From: an uncultured Treponema sp.
GTDB lineage: Bacteria; Spirochaetota; Spirochaetia; Treponematales; Treponemataceae
Length of the DNA stretch: 51,378 bases
Direction: 5' to 3'
Assembly: GCA_900316905.1 (NCBI GenBank)
Contig: ONET01000006.1
Location: 1-51,378, forward strand
Both the position numbers and the translations under genes were made by a program. Below, one piece after another: positions 23,411 to 31,701 of the stretch. The notes under the pieces were generated by a model. The model had not been told where the DNA came from. It did no database searches and was given only the letters and a program-made list of their open reading frames with translations. Positions within the stretch are counted from its first letter, which is position 1. Each line of letters begins with the position of its first letter.

Positions 23411-24613
23411 ATGAAAAAAACAACTAGAAAAAAAGAAGATTTCCTCACCCTTTTTAAGAAAATCCCGTCTGGCAAGTCTACGAAAGACTTTAACGGCGTT
23501 TTTTGCCACGCGCCTGTTCTCGCGGAAGAAAAAATTCGCAATAGTGAAAATCCGCTAAAGGAATTGACGGCTTGTTGCGGACTTCCGTATCAAGAGCCTT
23601 TTATTTCTGTTTTTCAAGAGGGCTATAACCGCTTTGTCGAAGTTCTTGCCATTTGGCATTACGGTTTTAGGAACGCGGAGACGATAGAAAACATAGCGCG
23701 CGCGGACAGAAAATTTAGATTCGCGGATACTGTTTTTAATTGCGGAATGTTCGCAGATTATATTTTCATTGACGATGACGAGGATTGCGAGCGTTATCCT
23801 TGGTACCTTTACCATGATGACGACGAAGATTACGACTATGACGAAAGCGTGTATGAAAAGGCGCGCGATGAAGGCAATACGCAAACTTGTTTTACATTTG
23901 CGCAAACGCCTTGGCTTTATGAAAAAATAAAGTTGCTCTTGAAATTTTTTGACGAAAAGACCGCTTCGGAATTTATTGCGGAATATTTGAGCCATCCCAA
24001 AAAGATTCGGGTTCACAATAAAAAGGATTTTAGGGAAGTAAAAACGAACATCGCCTTTGACGCCATAATAGATTTAATGAATATGTTTATAGACGAGGCT
24101 TTGTCAAAAAGCATTGTTCCGCAAATCAAGAGGTTGGGAATTTGCCAGGCTTCATACGATTTTATTTTGGATTATTACGCTCGCTCATTTGACGACGCGG
24201 ATTTTGATGAAATTCCGCCAGGGGAAACGGAAATTTCATTTTCGCAAGAACAAAAAAATCTTGAATGGAAATGCGATGGCTATGAATTTCTTCTTCCAAA
24301 AACAGTCGGCTTTGCGTTCAAACTTGGAGAAAAAATCTTTTGCCCTGGAAATGACGCTCTTTATTTTGAAATCGCGGATCTTGGAAGAACAGTGGTTTAC
24401 GTGAAGAAAGGTTTGACCTATAAATTTCTTATGCTGCTGGACGAATTGCAAGACGGAACTTTTGAACTGGCGTCTTTTGCATCTAATCCCAAAGGTCGCG
24501 CGTTAACAAAGAATGATTGCAAAATCTTAAACCACTGGTATCAGGAAAAAGGCATCGTTGGAGATATTGTGAGTCTTCATAAATTGCAGGATGCTTTTGA
24601 ATTTGAAAAGTGA
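23411..24613 (+). CDS. Large unknown protein, last gene of box-4 operon
   Basis: 400 residues from MKKTTRKKEDFL; GTGAGG upstream. A very acidic stretch (IDDDEDCERYPWYLYHDDDEDYDYDES, about 123-150) and a beta-rich C-terminal domain (YEFLLPKTVGFAFKLGEKIFCPGND, GRTVVYVKKG) are visible. The latter faintly recalls PcfJ-like proteins, but I would not call it. No membrane segment. It starts 15 bp after the restored end of mini-FHIPEP B. Confidence 0.6.
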   Translation: MKKTTRKKEDFLTLFKKIPSGKSTKDFNGVFCHAPVLAEEKIRNSENPLKELTACCGLPYQEPFISVFQEGYNRFVEVLAIWHYGFRNAETIENIARADRKFRFADTVFNCGMFADYIFIDDDEDCERYPWYLYHDDDEDYDYDESVYEKARDEGNTQTCFTFAQTPWLYEKIKLLLKFFDEKTASEFIAEYLSHPKKIRVHNKKDFREVKTNIAFDAIIDLMNMFIDEALSKSIVPQIKRLGICQASYDFILDYYARSFDDADFDEIPPGETEISFSQEQKNLEWKCDGYEFLLPKTVGFAFKLGEKIFCPGNDALYFEIADLGRTVVYVKKGLTYKFLMLLDELQDGTFELASFASNPKGRALTKNDCKILNHWYQEKGIVGDIVSLHKLQDAFEFEK

Positions 24614-24640
24614 GATTGTTATCTGCGCTGTTTAATAAAA

Positions 24641-24674
24641 CAAAAAACACGCGGTCATACAGCCGCGCGTTTTT
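24641..24674. terminator. Bidirectional terminator
   Basis: CGCGG (24650-24654) pairs with CCGCG (24663-24667), with T-runs on the 3' side of both strands. It separates the convergent accessory operon and thyX. Confidence 0.75.
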
Positions 24675-24709
24675 CTCAATCTGCTATGTTAACAAAACCC
24701 CGTGCTCCC

Positions 24710-25546
24710 CTACAGCTGCACGCCGCTTTCAATCTTTGCGTTGAACCTCTCCAGCTTCTTTCCGTCAAGCGGGTTGGGCTGGCCTTTGAGGACGGCGCGA
24801 AGGGCATCCATTTCTTCGCCGGTAAAGGAGACGGCGCGGTTCATGTCGTTTTCAAAAGAGGCTACGGCCATCGGGCAAACTTTGCGGACTAGTTCCAGCA
24901 TGACTTGGGCGTATTGGCGGATTTCGTATTGGGCGTGGCCGTCCAAGCGCAGCTTTAAGAAGCGGAACAAATTGTTCAAATCCATCTGCCAGTAAAATTC
25001 CGTGTAGAGCGAAAGCGGCAAGTTGATGCGGGCCACTTCGCGCGCAAGGCCTGTGTCCAGCAACTCTGAATACGAGTCGTATGAATCCTTTTGGCCTTTT
25101 TGGAGCGCGGCCTGTATTTCCTTGGCCTTGGCCTCGTCAAAGGGCTGGTCGCTGCGACCCTGCTTGTTGTCCTTGCTTTGCGGCTCTATGTCTTTTGTCT
25201 CGGGAACGTAGAATTCGTCCTTCATGATTTAATAGCGGCCGCTCACTTCGTTCATGCGGCCAGTGCGGTGGCGTACCCATTGGCGCGCGACAAAAATCGG
25301 CATCTTTACATGAAAGGTAAAGACAACTTGCTCAAAGGGCGAGGTGTGCTGGTGGCGCAAAAGGTAGTCGATAAGGCCCGCGTCCTGGGAGACGGTTTTT
25401 GTTCCGTTGCCGTATGACACGCGCGCCGACTGCACGATTCTCTGGTCGCTTCCCAAATAATCCACAAGGCGAACAAAGCCTTTGTCGAGAACCTTATATT
25501 CTTTGTCCAAAATTTCTTCCGCTTCGGGAACGATTGAATGCGCCAT
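24710..25546 (-). pseudogene. thyX: FAD-dependent thymidylate synthase, split by in-frame TAA
   Basis: The N-terminal part (25546 down to 25229) ends [14 protein letters not shown] and then TAA (25229-25231). In the same frame two codons later comes MKDEFYVPE and the whole C-terminal domain (to 24710). ThyX proteins normally read ...NEVSGRYS-x-M-x-x-EFY.P, so one codon, most simply TCA (Ser), has become TAA. No length is lost. Everything else looks intact: the ThyX motif RHR-x7-S and the C-terminal RLDGHAQYEIRQYA. It may be a point nonsense mutation, a two-piece enzyme made by restarting at the ATG 3 nt after the stop, or a sequencing error. GGAGG precedes the first ATG. It follows fabF-fabV. 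Confidence 0.85.
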
Positions 25547-25550
25547 TTAT

Positions 25551-25599
25551 AATTCCTCCAAAAGATGCGGCTGTCCGCGCGAGCCAGATTGCAAGCGCG
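25551..25599. repeat. Intergenic ~46-bp direct repeat, copy 1
   Basis: TTCCTCCAAAAGATGCGGC... matches 25661-25706 at most positions, 108 bp apart. It includes the thyX ribosome-binding site (minus strand) and a dyad CCGCGC / GCGCGG. Confidence 0.75.
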
Positions 25600-25660
25600 G
25601 ATGTTGCCGCTTATGCGGCGACAAACAATCTTGGGCTTGCCATCGATTTTGTCGCCGCTA

Positions 25661-25706
25661 TTCCTCCAAAAAATACGGCTGTCCGCGCGAGCTTAATTGC
25701 AAGCGC
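25661..25706. repeat. Intergenic ~46-bp direct repeat, copy 2
   Basis: Second copy of the element at 25551; its end touches the fabV stop codon. The inner dyad here is GCTT-GCAATT-AAGC. Confidence 0.75.
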
Positions 25707-26956
25707 TACTCGATTGACCGCATGTCGGCGATGTCTTTGTTGTAGTCAACGCCTTCAACGTCAAAGCCGTTTGTCACCAAGAAGTCGTGCTTGTAGCCGT
25801 CGATGTCGCACCACTGGCGCACGTTGTCGTCGTTGACGGAGTTCATCGCCTCTTGCGCCTTGGCCTGAACGTCGTCGCGGAGCTCCCAGTCGTCGATGCG
25901 GATGCGGTGCTCGCTGTCAACAGGAACATCTCCCATCGCGCCGTCGGCGGCGGTGTAAAGGCGCTCGCAGAACAAGCGTTCCATCTGCTCGATGCAGCCT
26001 TCGTGAATTTTCATTTCCTTCATAATCTTGAACAAAACGGCAAGGTAAAGCGAAATGATCGGGATGACCGCGCTGCTTCTTGTGACCAAGCCCTTGTTCT
26101 CAGAAACGTAAGCGGAACCGCCCACGCTCTTCTTGAGCTGTTCGTTCAAATTGAGCGCCGTTTTTTCCAAATGCTTTTTGGCTTGTCCGATTGTTCCGTC
26201 GCGATAAATCGGATGGCTCAATTCAGGTCCGATGTAAGAGTAAGCGAGCGTGCAAAAGCCCTGGGCCAAAACGCCGGCCTTTTCCAAAGCGTCAATCCAA
26301 AGCTGCCAGTCTTCGCCGCCCATTACCTTTACGGTCGTTTCGATTTCGGCGTCGTTGGCTGGGTCGGCGCTCATCTCGGTAAGCTTTTCGTTGATGATGT
26401 CCAAGCACTTTCCGCCGTATGTTTTGCCAATCGGCTTGATTACGGAACGGTACATTACATGGGCGCCTGTTTCCGGGTCAATCTTGTCGGGGTCGTTGCG
26501 CACCGGGCTGGCCAAAGAGTAAACCAGCAAGTCAATCTTTCCGCCCATCTTCTTTATCTCTTCGATGACGGAGGCTCGCATTTCGTTTGAGTAGGCGTCG
26601 CCGTTCAATGTGACTGACTTGAGGCCCGCGGCTTTGGCGGCCTTGTCAAAGGCGGCGTTGTTGTACCAACCGGGAGTTCCGCCCTTAGTCTCTGTGGCTT
26701 CCTTTTCAAATGAAACGCCAATCGTGTCGGCGCCCCATTCAAAGGCGGCCGTGATGCGGCTGGCCAATCCGTAGCCTGTGGAGCAACCCAAGACCAAAAC
26801 TGTTTTGGGTCCCTTTCCGCCCTCGGCCGCGGCCTTGACACCGCGCTTGGCTTTTTGCGCCTTTACGTAGGCGATTTCGCGCTCAACTTCCTTGGCGCAT
26901 CCAATCGGGTGCGCGTTGATGCAAATGTTGCTTCTGATTTTGGGTGTGATTACCAT
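25706..26956 (-). CDS. fabV: Trans-2-enoyl-CoA / enoyl-ACP reductase (NADH)
   Basis: 416 residues, the usual FabV/TER length. N-terminal ITPKIRSNICINAHP; cofactor loop LGCSTGYGLASR (57-67); catalytic Tyr-x8-Lys (Tyr251, Lys260 in PIYRDGTIGQAK). It reduces 2-enoyl thioesters in fatty-acid elongation; the T. denticola orthologue acts on crotonyl-CoA. Located directly after fabF and before thyX on the same strand, so a lipid-synthesis operon is likely. GGAGGAAG precedes the ATG. Confidence 0.95.
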   Translation of the reverse strand: MVITPKIRSNICINAHPIGCAKEVEREIAYVKAQKAKRGVKAAAEGGKGPKTVLVLGCSTGYGLASRITAAFEWGADTIGVSFEKEATETKGGTPGWYNNAAFDKAAKAAGLKSVTLNGDAYSNEMRASVIEEIKKMGGKIDLLVYSLASPVRNDPDKIDPETGAHVMYRSVIKPIGKTYGGKCLDIINEKLTEMSADPANDAEIETTVKVMGGEDWQLWIDALEKAGVLAQGFCTLAYSYIGPELSHPIYRDGTIGQAKKHLEKTALNLNEQLKKSVGGSAYVSENKGLVTRSSAVIPIISLYLAVLFKIMKEMKIHEGCIEQMERLFCERLYTAADGAMGDVPVDSEHRIRIDDWELRDDVQAKAQEAMNSVNDDNVRQWCDIDGYKHDFLVTNGFDVEGVDYNKDIADMRSIE

Positions 26957-27021
26957 TTATTCTTCCTCCAATTTACACGCGCCAAAAAGCGCTATTTTAT
27001 ATATCCTCTTACAGGCGCCTG

Positions 27022-27049
27022 AACGCGCGAGCTAGGCCGCGAGCGCGTT
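27022..27049. repeat. GC-rich palindrome between fabF and fabV
   Basis: AACGCGC (27022-27028) / GCGCGTT (27043-27049), perfect arms, 14-nt loop. It could be an mRNA hairpin that adjusts fabV expression. No T-run, so not a typical terminator. Confidence 0.55.
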
Positions 27050-27095
27050 TGTTGGCGTTGCGCGGCAGCCTATCAGCTTAAGTCAGGAAACGATT

Positions 27096-28361
27096 TTAGT
27101 TGCCGCAAAATTTCTTGAACACGACGCAGCCGTTGTGGCCGCCAAAGCCGAGCGACGCGCTGGCCGCCGCGTTGATTGTTCCGTACTGGCCCTTGTTGGG
27201 AACGTAGTCCAAGTCGCAGCCGCCTTCGATGTCAGGCTCGTCAAGGTTGATTGTGGGCGGAAAAAATCCGTCGTTGATCGCCTTGATGCAGAACAAGGCT
27301 TCGATGGCGCCGGCCGCTCCAATCATGTGGCCCGTCATGCTCTTTGTCGAAGAAATCTTAAGCTTTTTGGCGTGCTCGCCAAAAGCGATCTTCACCATTT
27401 TTGTCTCGCCGGAATCGTTGGCGTGGGTTCCGGTTCCATGCGCGTTGTAGTACTGAACGTCCTCCGGCTTAAGGCCGGCGTCTTCCAAGGCGCGGGTAAT
27501 CGCCAAGGCGCCGCCTGTTCCGTCGGGAAGCGGAGCCGTGATGTGATAAGCGTCGGAAGAAGCGCCGTATCCGGCGAACTCGGCGTAAATTTTGGCGCCG
27601 CGCTTTTTGGCGTGCTCCAACTCTTCCAAAATAAGAACGGCGCTTCCCTCGCCCATTACAAAGCCGTCGCGGTTTTTGTCAAAGGGGCGGCTGGCCTGGT
27701 GGGGCCTGTCGTTGTATTGGCTGGCCAAGGCTTTGAGCACCATAAAGGTTCCGATTCCAAAGCCGGTGATTGTGGCTTCAGTTCCGCCAGAAACGCAAAC
27801 GTCAACGCGGCCGCTTCGAACCATGTCCAGCGCGTTTCCCAAAGCGTCGGTTCCGCTGGAGCAAGCCGTGGCAAGCGTCCAAGAAGGCCCTTGAATTCCA
27901 AAAAGCATGCTTACGTTGGCGGCCGCCTCGTTGGGAATAAGCTCAGGGGCTGTAAGCGGCGGAATGCGAGTCACGCCGGCGGCAGGATCAAAGTATTTTT
28001 TAAAGGCCGCTTCGATTACGTCAAAGCCGCCGATTCCGTTTCCTACCATAATGCCGCATTTTTCGCCGGCCAAGTTTTCCTTGTTGTAGCCCGCGTCTTT
28101 TAGCGCCTGGGCGCTGGCGGCCACAAGGAATTGCGTAAAGCGGCCCATCTTGCGGCAGTCTTTTGGATCAACGCCGTAGTCGGCTATGTTAAAGTTCTTG
28201 ACCTCGCCGGCAACTTGAACCTTGTAGTTTGTCGCGTCGAACAAAGTGATTTTTTCAACGCCGCTTTTTCCGGCCTTGATTCCTTCCCAAGTGTCGTTGA
28301 CATTGTTTCCAAGCGGAGTCACCGCTCCAAGTCCAGTTACGACCACGCGCCTTTCTGCCAT
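27096..28361 (-). CDS. fabF: Beta-ketoacyl-ACP synthase II
   Basis: 421 residues from MAERRVVVTGLGAVTPLG; GGGGAA 4 nt before this ATG decides it over an ATG 12 nt upstream. KAS active site: Cys in ATACSSGTDA, His in NAHGTGTHAND and His in KSMTGHMIGAAG. It condenses malonyl-ACP with acyl-ACP. First gene of fabF-fabV-thyX. Its promoter carries a dyad that the neighbouring TetR protein may bind. Confidence 0.95.
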   Translation of the reverse strand: MAERRVVVTGLGAVTPLGNNVNDTWEGIKAGKSGVEKITLFDATNYKVQVAGEVKNFNIADYGVDPKDCRKMGRFTQFLVAASAQALKDAGYNKENLAGEKCGIMVGNGIGGFDVIEAAFKKYFDPAAGVTRIPPLTAPELIPNEAAANVSMLFGIQGPSWTLATACSSGTDALGNALDMVRSGRVDVCVSGGTEATITGFGIGTFMVLKALASQYNDRPHQASRPFDKNRDGFVMGEGSAVLILEELEHAKKRGAKIYAEFAGYGASSDAYHITAPLPDGTGGALAITRALEDAGLKPEDVQYYNAHGTGTHANDSGETKMVKIAFGEHAKKLKISSTKSMTGHMIGAAGAIEALFCIKAINDGFFPPTINLDEPDIEGGCDLDYVPNKGQYGTINAAASASLGFGGHNGCVVFKKFCGN

Positions 28362-28390
28362 ACAGTTCCCCATAAAAATAAAGTTATTTT

Positions 28391-28419
28391 AGTTTAGACA
28401 AATTTTCGATTTTTGTCAA
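28391..28419 (-). promoter_or_regulatory. fabF promoter with operator in the spacer
   Basis: On the minus strand TTGACA (28414-28419), 17 bp, TAAACT (28391-28396). Within the spacer and -35 lies GACAAA-N9-TTTGTC (28397-28417), a 21-bp inverted repeat of TetR-operator size. Confidence 0.75.
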
Positions 28420-28427
28420 TCAAACGG

Positions 28428-29021
28428 CTAGGCAAGAATGCCGTCAACCGCCAAGTTAAGAGTGTCGCGGATGGAAGCTATCGTCTTTTCGCTTAGGACG
28501 GACAAGCGGAAAATCGCCGACTGTATCAAGCCGTAAAACATTTCGTAGCCAGTGTGGACCGGAAACTTCTTGAACTCGCCGCTCTTTTGTCCGCGTATCA
28601 AAACGGTGTCAATCAATTGGCGCAGCTTTAGCAAGCGGCGATGGACGCGCTCGGCCGGGTCGCCGCCAGTCTTTTGCAAGTTCAAAAGGTATGACAAAAG
28701 AACCGTGAACAAGCGGCTGTTTTTTTCACATTCGTCAACGATTGTCATCAAGACTTTTCGCAGCGCCGTCTCGCAAGAAAGTTCCGGATCGGTGATTGTG
28801 GCGCGCAAGACTTGCTCTATGGCGGCGGTCAACTGCTTTATGCTCCACAAGAAAATTTCGCGCTTGTTCTTAAAGTAAATGTAGAGCGTGGTGCGCGTGA
28901 TTCCGCAACGGTCGGCGATTTTTTGGAACGTCACGTCTTCGTAGCCTTCGTCAATAAAAACGTCCAGCGCCTTTTCTAGAATTTCATGCCGTCTTTTATC
29001 GTGTTCAACAACAATCGCCAT
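28428..29021 (-). CDS. TetR/AcrR-family regulator
   Basis: 197 residues. TetR_N helix-turn-helix at about 12-55 (RRHEILEKALDVFIDEGYEDVTFQKIADRCGITRTTLYIYFKNKREIF). The C-terminal half is the usual variable ligand domain. Its start directly abuts the stop of the RNA methyltransferase gene, so the two are co-transcribed. It ends 30 bp before the fabF promoter and is a strong candidate for controlling fabF-fabV (inference from position and the operator). Confidence 0.88.
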   Translation of the reverse strand: MAIVVEHDKRRHEILEKALDVFIDEGYEDVTFQKIADRCGITRTTLYIYFKNKREIFLWSIKQLTAAIEQVLRATITDPELSCETALRKVLMTIVDECEKNSRLFTVLLSYLLNLQKTGGDPAERVHRRLLKLRQLIDTVLIRGQKSGEFKKFPVHTGYEMFYGLIQSAIFRLSVLSEKTIASIRDTLNLAVDGILA

Positions 29022-30206
29022 TTATTTTTTTCCGCCTTGATTGGTGTACATATAAAAGCAAGTGTTCAAGTTTCCGCTCTTTATGTTTTTTAAAAGATTG
29101 GCGTAGCGGCCAAAGCATTTTTGGAAACTCTTGTTGGAAGTGATAAAGCCCATTTCCCAATTTTCAAAGTTGGAATTTAGGCATTTCATGGAACTGTACA
29201 ATTCCGCCGCCTGCGCTTCGTCGCCAATGCGCTCGCCGTAAGGCGGGTTGGACAAAAGCAAGCCGCTTTCAAAGGGCGCCGCCAAATCCTTAAAGTCGGC
29301 CTGAACAAAATTTGGCCGCTGGATTTTCGCGTCGCTTCCAATCATTTGAAGCGCCCTGCCCGCCATCACGCAGGCGTGTTCCGCGTTAAGCTTGGCGCGG
29401 TCAACGGCCTTGGGGTCAATGTCGCTGCCATATATATGGAATTCAACGTCGGTTCTAATCTTGGCGGCTTCCTGCCTGCGAATTTCTTGCGCGCGCTTTT
29501 TGTCAAAAAACGGCAAGTCTTCCACCGCAAATTTTCTGCCCAAGCCGGGAGCCGCGTCAATGGCGTAAAGAAGCGCTTCTATTGGAATTGTTCCGCTTCC
29601 GCAAAAAGGGTCGTAAAGCGGAGTCTTGCGCCGCCAAAGCATGTACTGCAGCAAAACCGCCGCCGTGGTCTCGCGCATAGGGGCAAGGCCGCCGTCGGTC
29701 CTGTAGCCGCGCTTGTGCAAAGGCTCGCCAGAAAGGTCAAGCAACACAAACACGCGGTCGTTGTCAATGTAAATGCGGACGTCGCTTTCCAAGCCGCTTT
29801 CGGGCATGGAGCTCATGCGCCAAACGTCGCCCAATTTTTTGTAAATGGCTTTTTGCGCCATAGATTGAACTGTGTGTTCGGAATCCAAGCGGCTTTTGTA
29901 TATTCGGATTTTGTCAACTACGACGCGGGTGTCTTTTCTAAAATAGTTTTGCCAGGGCACGGAATAAATTCCGTCAAACAAAAGGTCAAAGTTGTCCGCG
30001 TCAAATTCCGCCAACTGCAAAAAAACGCGGTCGGCTGTCCTAAGGCAAAGGTTGGCCTTAAAAAGCGCGTCGTCGTCGCCAAAGAAGGTCACTCGGCCGG
30101 GAACTTTGACAGCGTCGCTGGGCGAAAGCTTGAATCCCAAGCGCTTGATTTCGTTCCCTAAAATCTTTTCCGCTCCAACAGCGCACAAGGCAACCAGTGT
30201 ATTCAT
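29022..30206 (-). CDS. THUMP-domain rRNA methyltransferase (RlmL/COG0116-like)
   Basis: 394 residues. N-terminal ferredoxin-like/THUMP region to about 165; Rossmann MTase with motif I DPFCGSGTIPIEAL and catalytic SNPPYGER. The family makes N2-methylguanosine in 23S rRNA or tRNA. Length matches RlmL-N. Leaderless start: -10 TATATT ends 6 nt before the ATG and no Shine-Dalgarno is seen. The TetR gene follows with no gap. Confidence 0.88.
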   Translation of the reverse strand: MNTLVALCAVGAEKILGNEIKRLGFKLSPSDAVKVPGRVTFFGDDDALFKANLCLRTADRVFLQLAEFDADNFDLLFDGIYSVPWQNYFRKDTRVVVDKIRIYKSRLDSEHTVQSMAQKAIYKKLGDVWRMSSMPESGLESDVRIYIDNDRVFVLLDLSGEPLHKRGYRTDGGLAPMRETTAAVLLQYMLWRRKTPLYDPFCGSGTIPIEALLYAIDAAPGLGRKFAVEDLPFFDKKRAQEIRRQEAAKIRTDVEFHIYGSDIDPKAVDRAKLNAEHACVMAGRALQMIGSDAKIQRPNFVQADFKDLAAPFESGLLLSNPPYGERIGDEAQAAELYSSMKCLNSNFENWEMGFITSNKSFQKCFGRYANLLKNIKSGNLNTCFYMYTNQGGKK

Positions 30207-30212
30207 GCCTGC

Positions 30213-30241
30213 AATATAACACTTTTACATTTTTTGTTCAA
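30213..30241 (-). promoter_or_regulatory. Leaderless promoter of the RNA methyltransferase
   Basis: Minus strand TTGAAC (30236-30241), 17 bp, TATATT (30213-30218), then 6 nt to the ATG. Confidence 0.75.
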
Positions 30242-30265
30242 GTGTCAGCCGCTCGTGGCTTTTGC

Positions 30266-30634
30266 TTACAGTTCGTAGGCGGACCAGACAAAAAAGCCCT
30301 TTTGATCGTCTTCTTCCCAGTATTCGCCCAAATATTCAAGCCGAGTGGCCTGAACGGCGCCGGAATCGGCGGCCTTTTTTTGGGCGTCAAGCTGGGCGGC
30401 GGCGCGGGCTCCTTCCAAGGAATCCGCCGTTCCAAAGCCGACGACTACGCGGCTTGATTTTTCAACGTCAAACTTTTTGCGCAAAAGCCGCTCGTCGCCC
30501 TTGTTCCGCCAGGCTTTTAGCCATTTGGGGTTTGGCGGAACGTCCATCTCCATCCCTTTCCAAGAAACAATTTCCGCAAAGGAATGGAGAGAGGCAATGG
30601 ATAGAATCGCCAGGACAAAAAAAGCTTTTTTCAT
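30266..30634 (-). CDS. Small secreted protein, envelope operon
   Basis: 122 residues with a signal peptide (MKKAFFVLAILSIASLHSFA) and a short alpha/beta domain. VGFGTADSLEGARAAAQLDAQKKAA is the 'G.G.a....A...A...A' pattern of LPP20-like proteins. The start overlaps the previous gene's stop (ATGA), so it is coupled. Probably periplasmic or surface-associated; role unknown. Confidence 0.7.
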   Translation of the reverse strand: MKKAFFVLAILSIASLHSFAEIVSWKGMEMDVPPNPKWLKAWRNKGDERLLRKKFDVEKSSRVVVGFGTADSLEGARAAAQLDAQKKAADSGAVQATRLEYLGEYWEEDDQKGFFVWSAYEL

Positions 30635-31701
30635 TCAGCCGCCGACCTTATGTAATTGTAAAGCGCTTCCGAAAATTCCTTTTGGATTTTGCCCACAAGC
30701 GCGGTCTCGGCCTTATGCTGGGCTTCGGCGTAGTCAACATGGCTTTCGCGTCCCTTTATGGCAAAGGGAACGATTTGATGGCCCGTGGTCGCGTCCAAAA
30801 TATAGCTTTCGCAATTGTAGCGGCAGCGGACGGTCTTTTTATCAGTCGTGTCGGAACGCTCAAATTCAAACTTGGCGATAAGAGTGTAGCGGACCGAATC
30901 GTCAAACGTGGCCTTAAAGCCCGCGTCGGCGATGGCCTTGCTAAAGGCTTCTTTATAACGGCCGTGCTCGTCGTTGGCAGTCTGAATGTTTATCGGAATG
31001 TTCTTGGCGATTTCCATTTTCTTTGCGTGGAAATTCTTCGACGACGGGCAATAGGACTTCAAGCCGCTCACCAAGTCGTAGTTGATTACCGAAATCTTGT
31101 TCAAGTTCTTTTCGTTCTCAAGCGCGATTTCTTCCGCAAAGTCATAGGAGCCAAACGCGTCAAGCGAATTCTTGTCGCTGCCAATGCCCTTTAGGACAGT
31201 GTCAATCGCGCCGGCGTTCTTCTTTATCATGTTTGTGTAAATGTCGGCGGCCTTGCTCTTGTCCAAGACCGCGATGGCATACCAAGTTCCGCTGGAAGCG
31301 TCTTGCCAAAATTCCTTTGTCTCAACGCCAATCAAATTGTCAACGTCAACCTTTCGCTTGACCTCTTGGCTAAAAGTCTGGACGTTGGAGTTGGCAACAA
31401 GCCCGTCCGCCTTGGCCTGAACCATCCTGCTGTTGGCGGTTGACTCAGACTTTACGCTCTGGCCAAAAATCGCGGCTAGTCCTTGAAGCGCGTTCACTTC
31501 GCTGGCGCCGCGGTCGGCCGCGCTTCCAACATAAGTTATGAAGGAAGCGTTGGGATAAACGGACGACGGCTGGTTCACCCAGTCCGGCATTTTTGTGGCT
31601 TTTGGCGCCTTTTCCTTTTTAGCCGCGAAGGCGGAAGCGGAACAAAGCGCCAATGAAAGGCAGATGGCCGCCTTTACAAAAACAAAATTTACTTTTCGCA
31701 T
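30631..31701 (-). CDS. LPP20-like periplasmic protein
   Basis: 356 residues with an N-terminal signal peptide (AICLSLALCSASAFA). DWVNQPSSVYPNASFITYVGSAADRGASEVNALQGLAAIFG is the LPP20 signature. The rest resembles the same family, with a Cys pair (VRCRYNCES). It overlaps the upstream gene by 13 bp and the downstream gene by 4. One of a cluster that with LpoB-like proteins is typical of spirochaete and other Gram-negative envelopes. Confidence 0.75.
   Translation of the reverse strand: MRKVNFVFVKAAICLSLALCSASAFAAKKEKAPKATKMPDWVNQPSSVYPNASFITYVGSAADRGASEVNALQGLAAIFGQSVKSESTANSRMVQAKADGLVANSNVQTFSQEVKRKVDVDNLIGVETKEFWQDASSGTWYAIAVLDKSKAADIYTNMIKKNAGAIDTVLKGIGSDKNSLDAFGSYDFAEEIALENEKNLNKISVINYDLVSGLKSYCPSSKNFHAKKMEIAKNIPINIQTANDEHGRYKEAFSKAIADAGFKATFDDSVRYTLIAKFEFERSDTTDKKTVRCRYNCESYILDATTGHQIVPFAIKGRESHVDYAEAQHKAETALVGKIQKEFSEALYNYIRSAAE

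Noticed and set aside
25229..25231. TAA reassigned as a sense codon
   Set aside because: TAA ends many intact genes in the window (for example adk, gdhA, PFK), so reassignment is not plausible.
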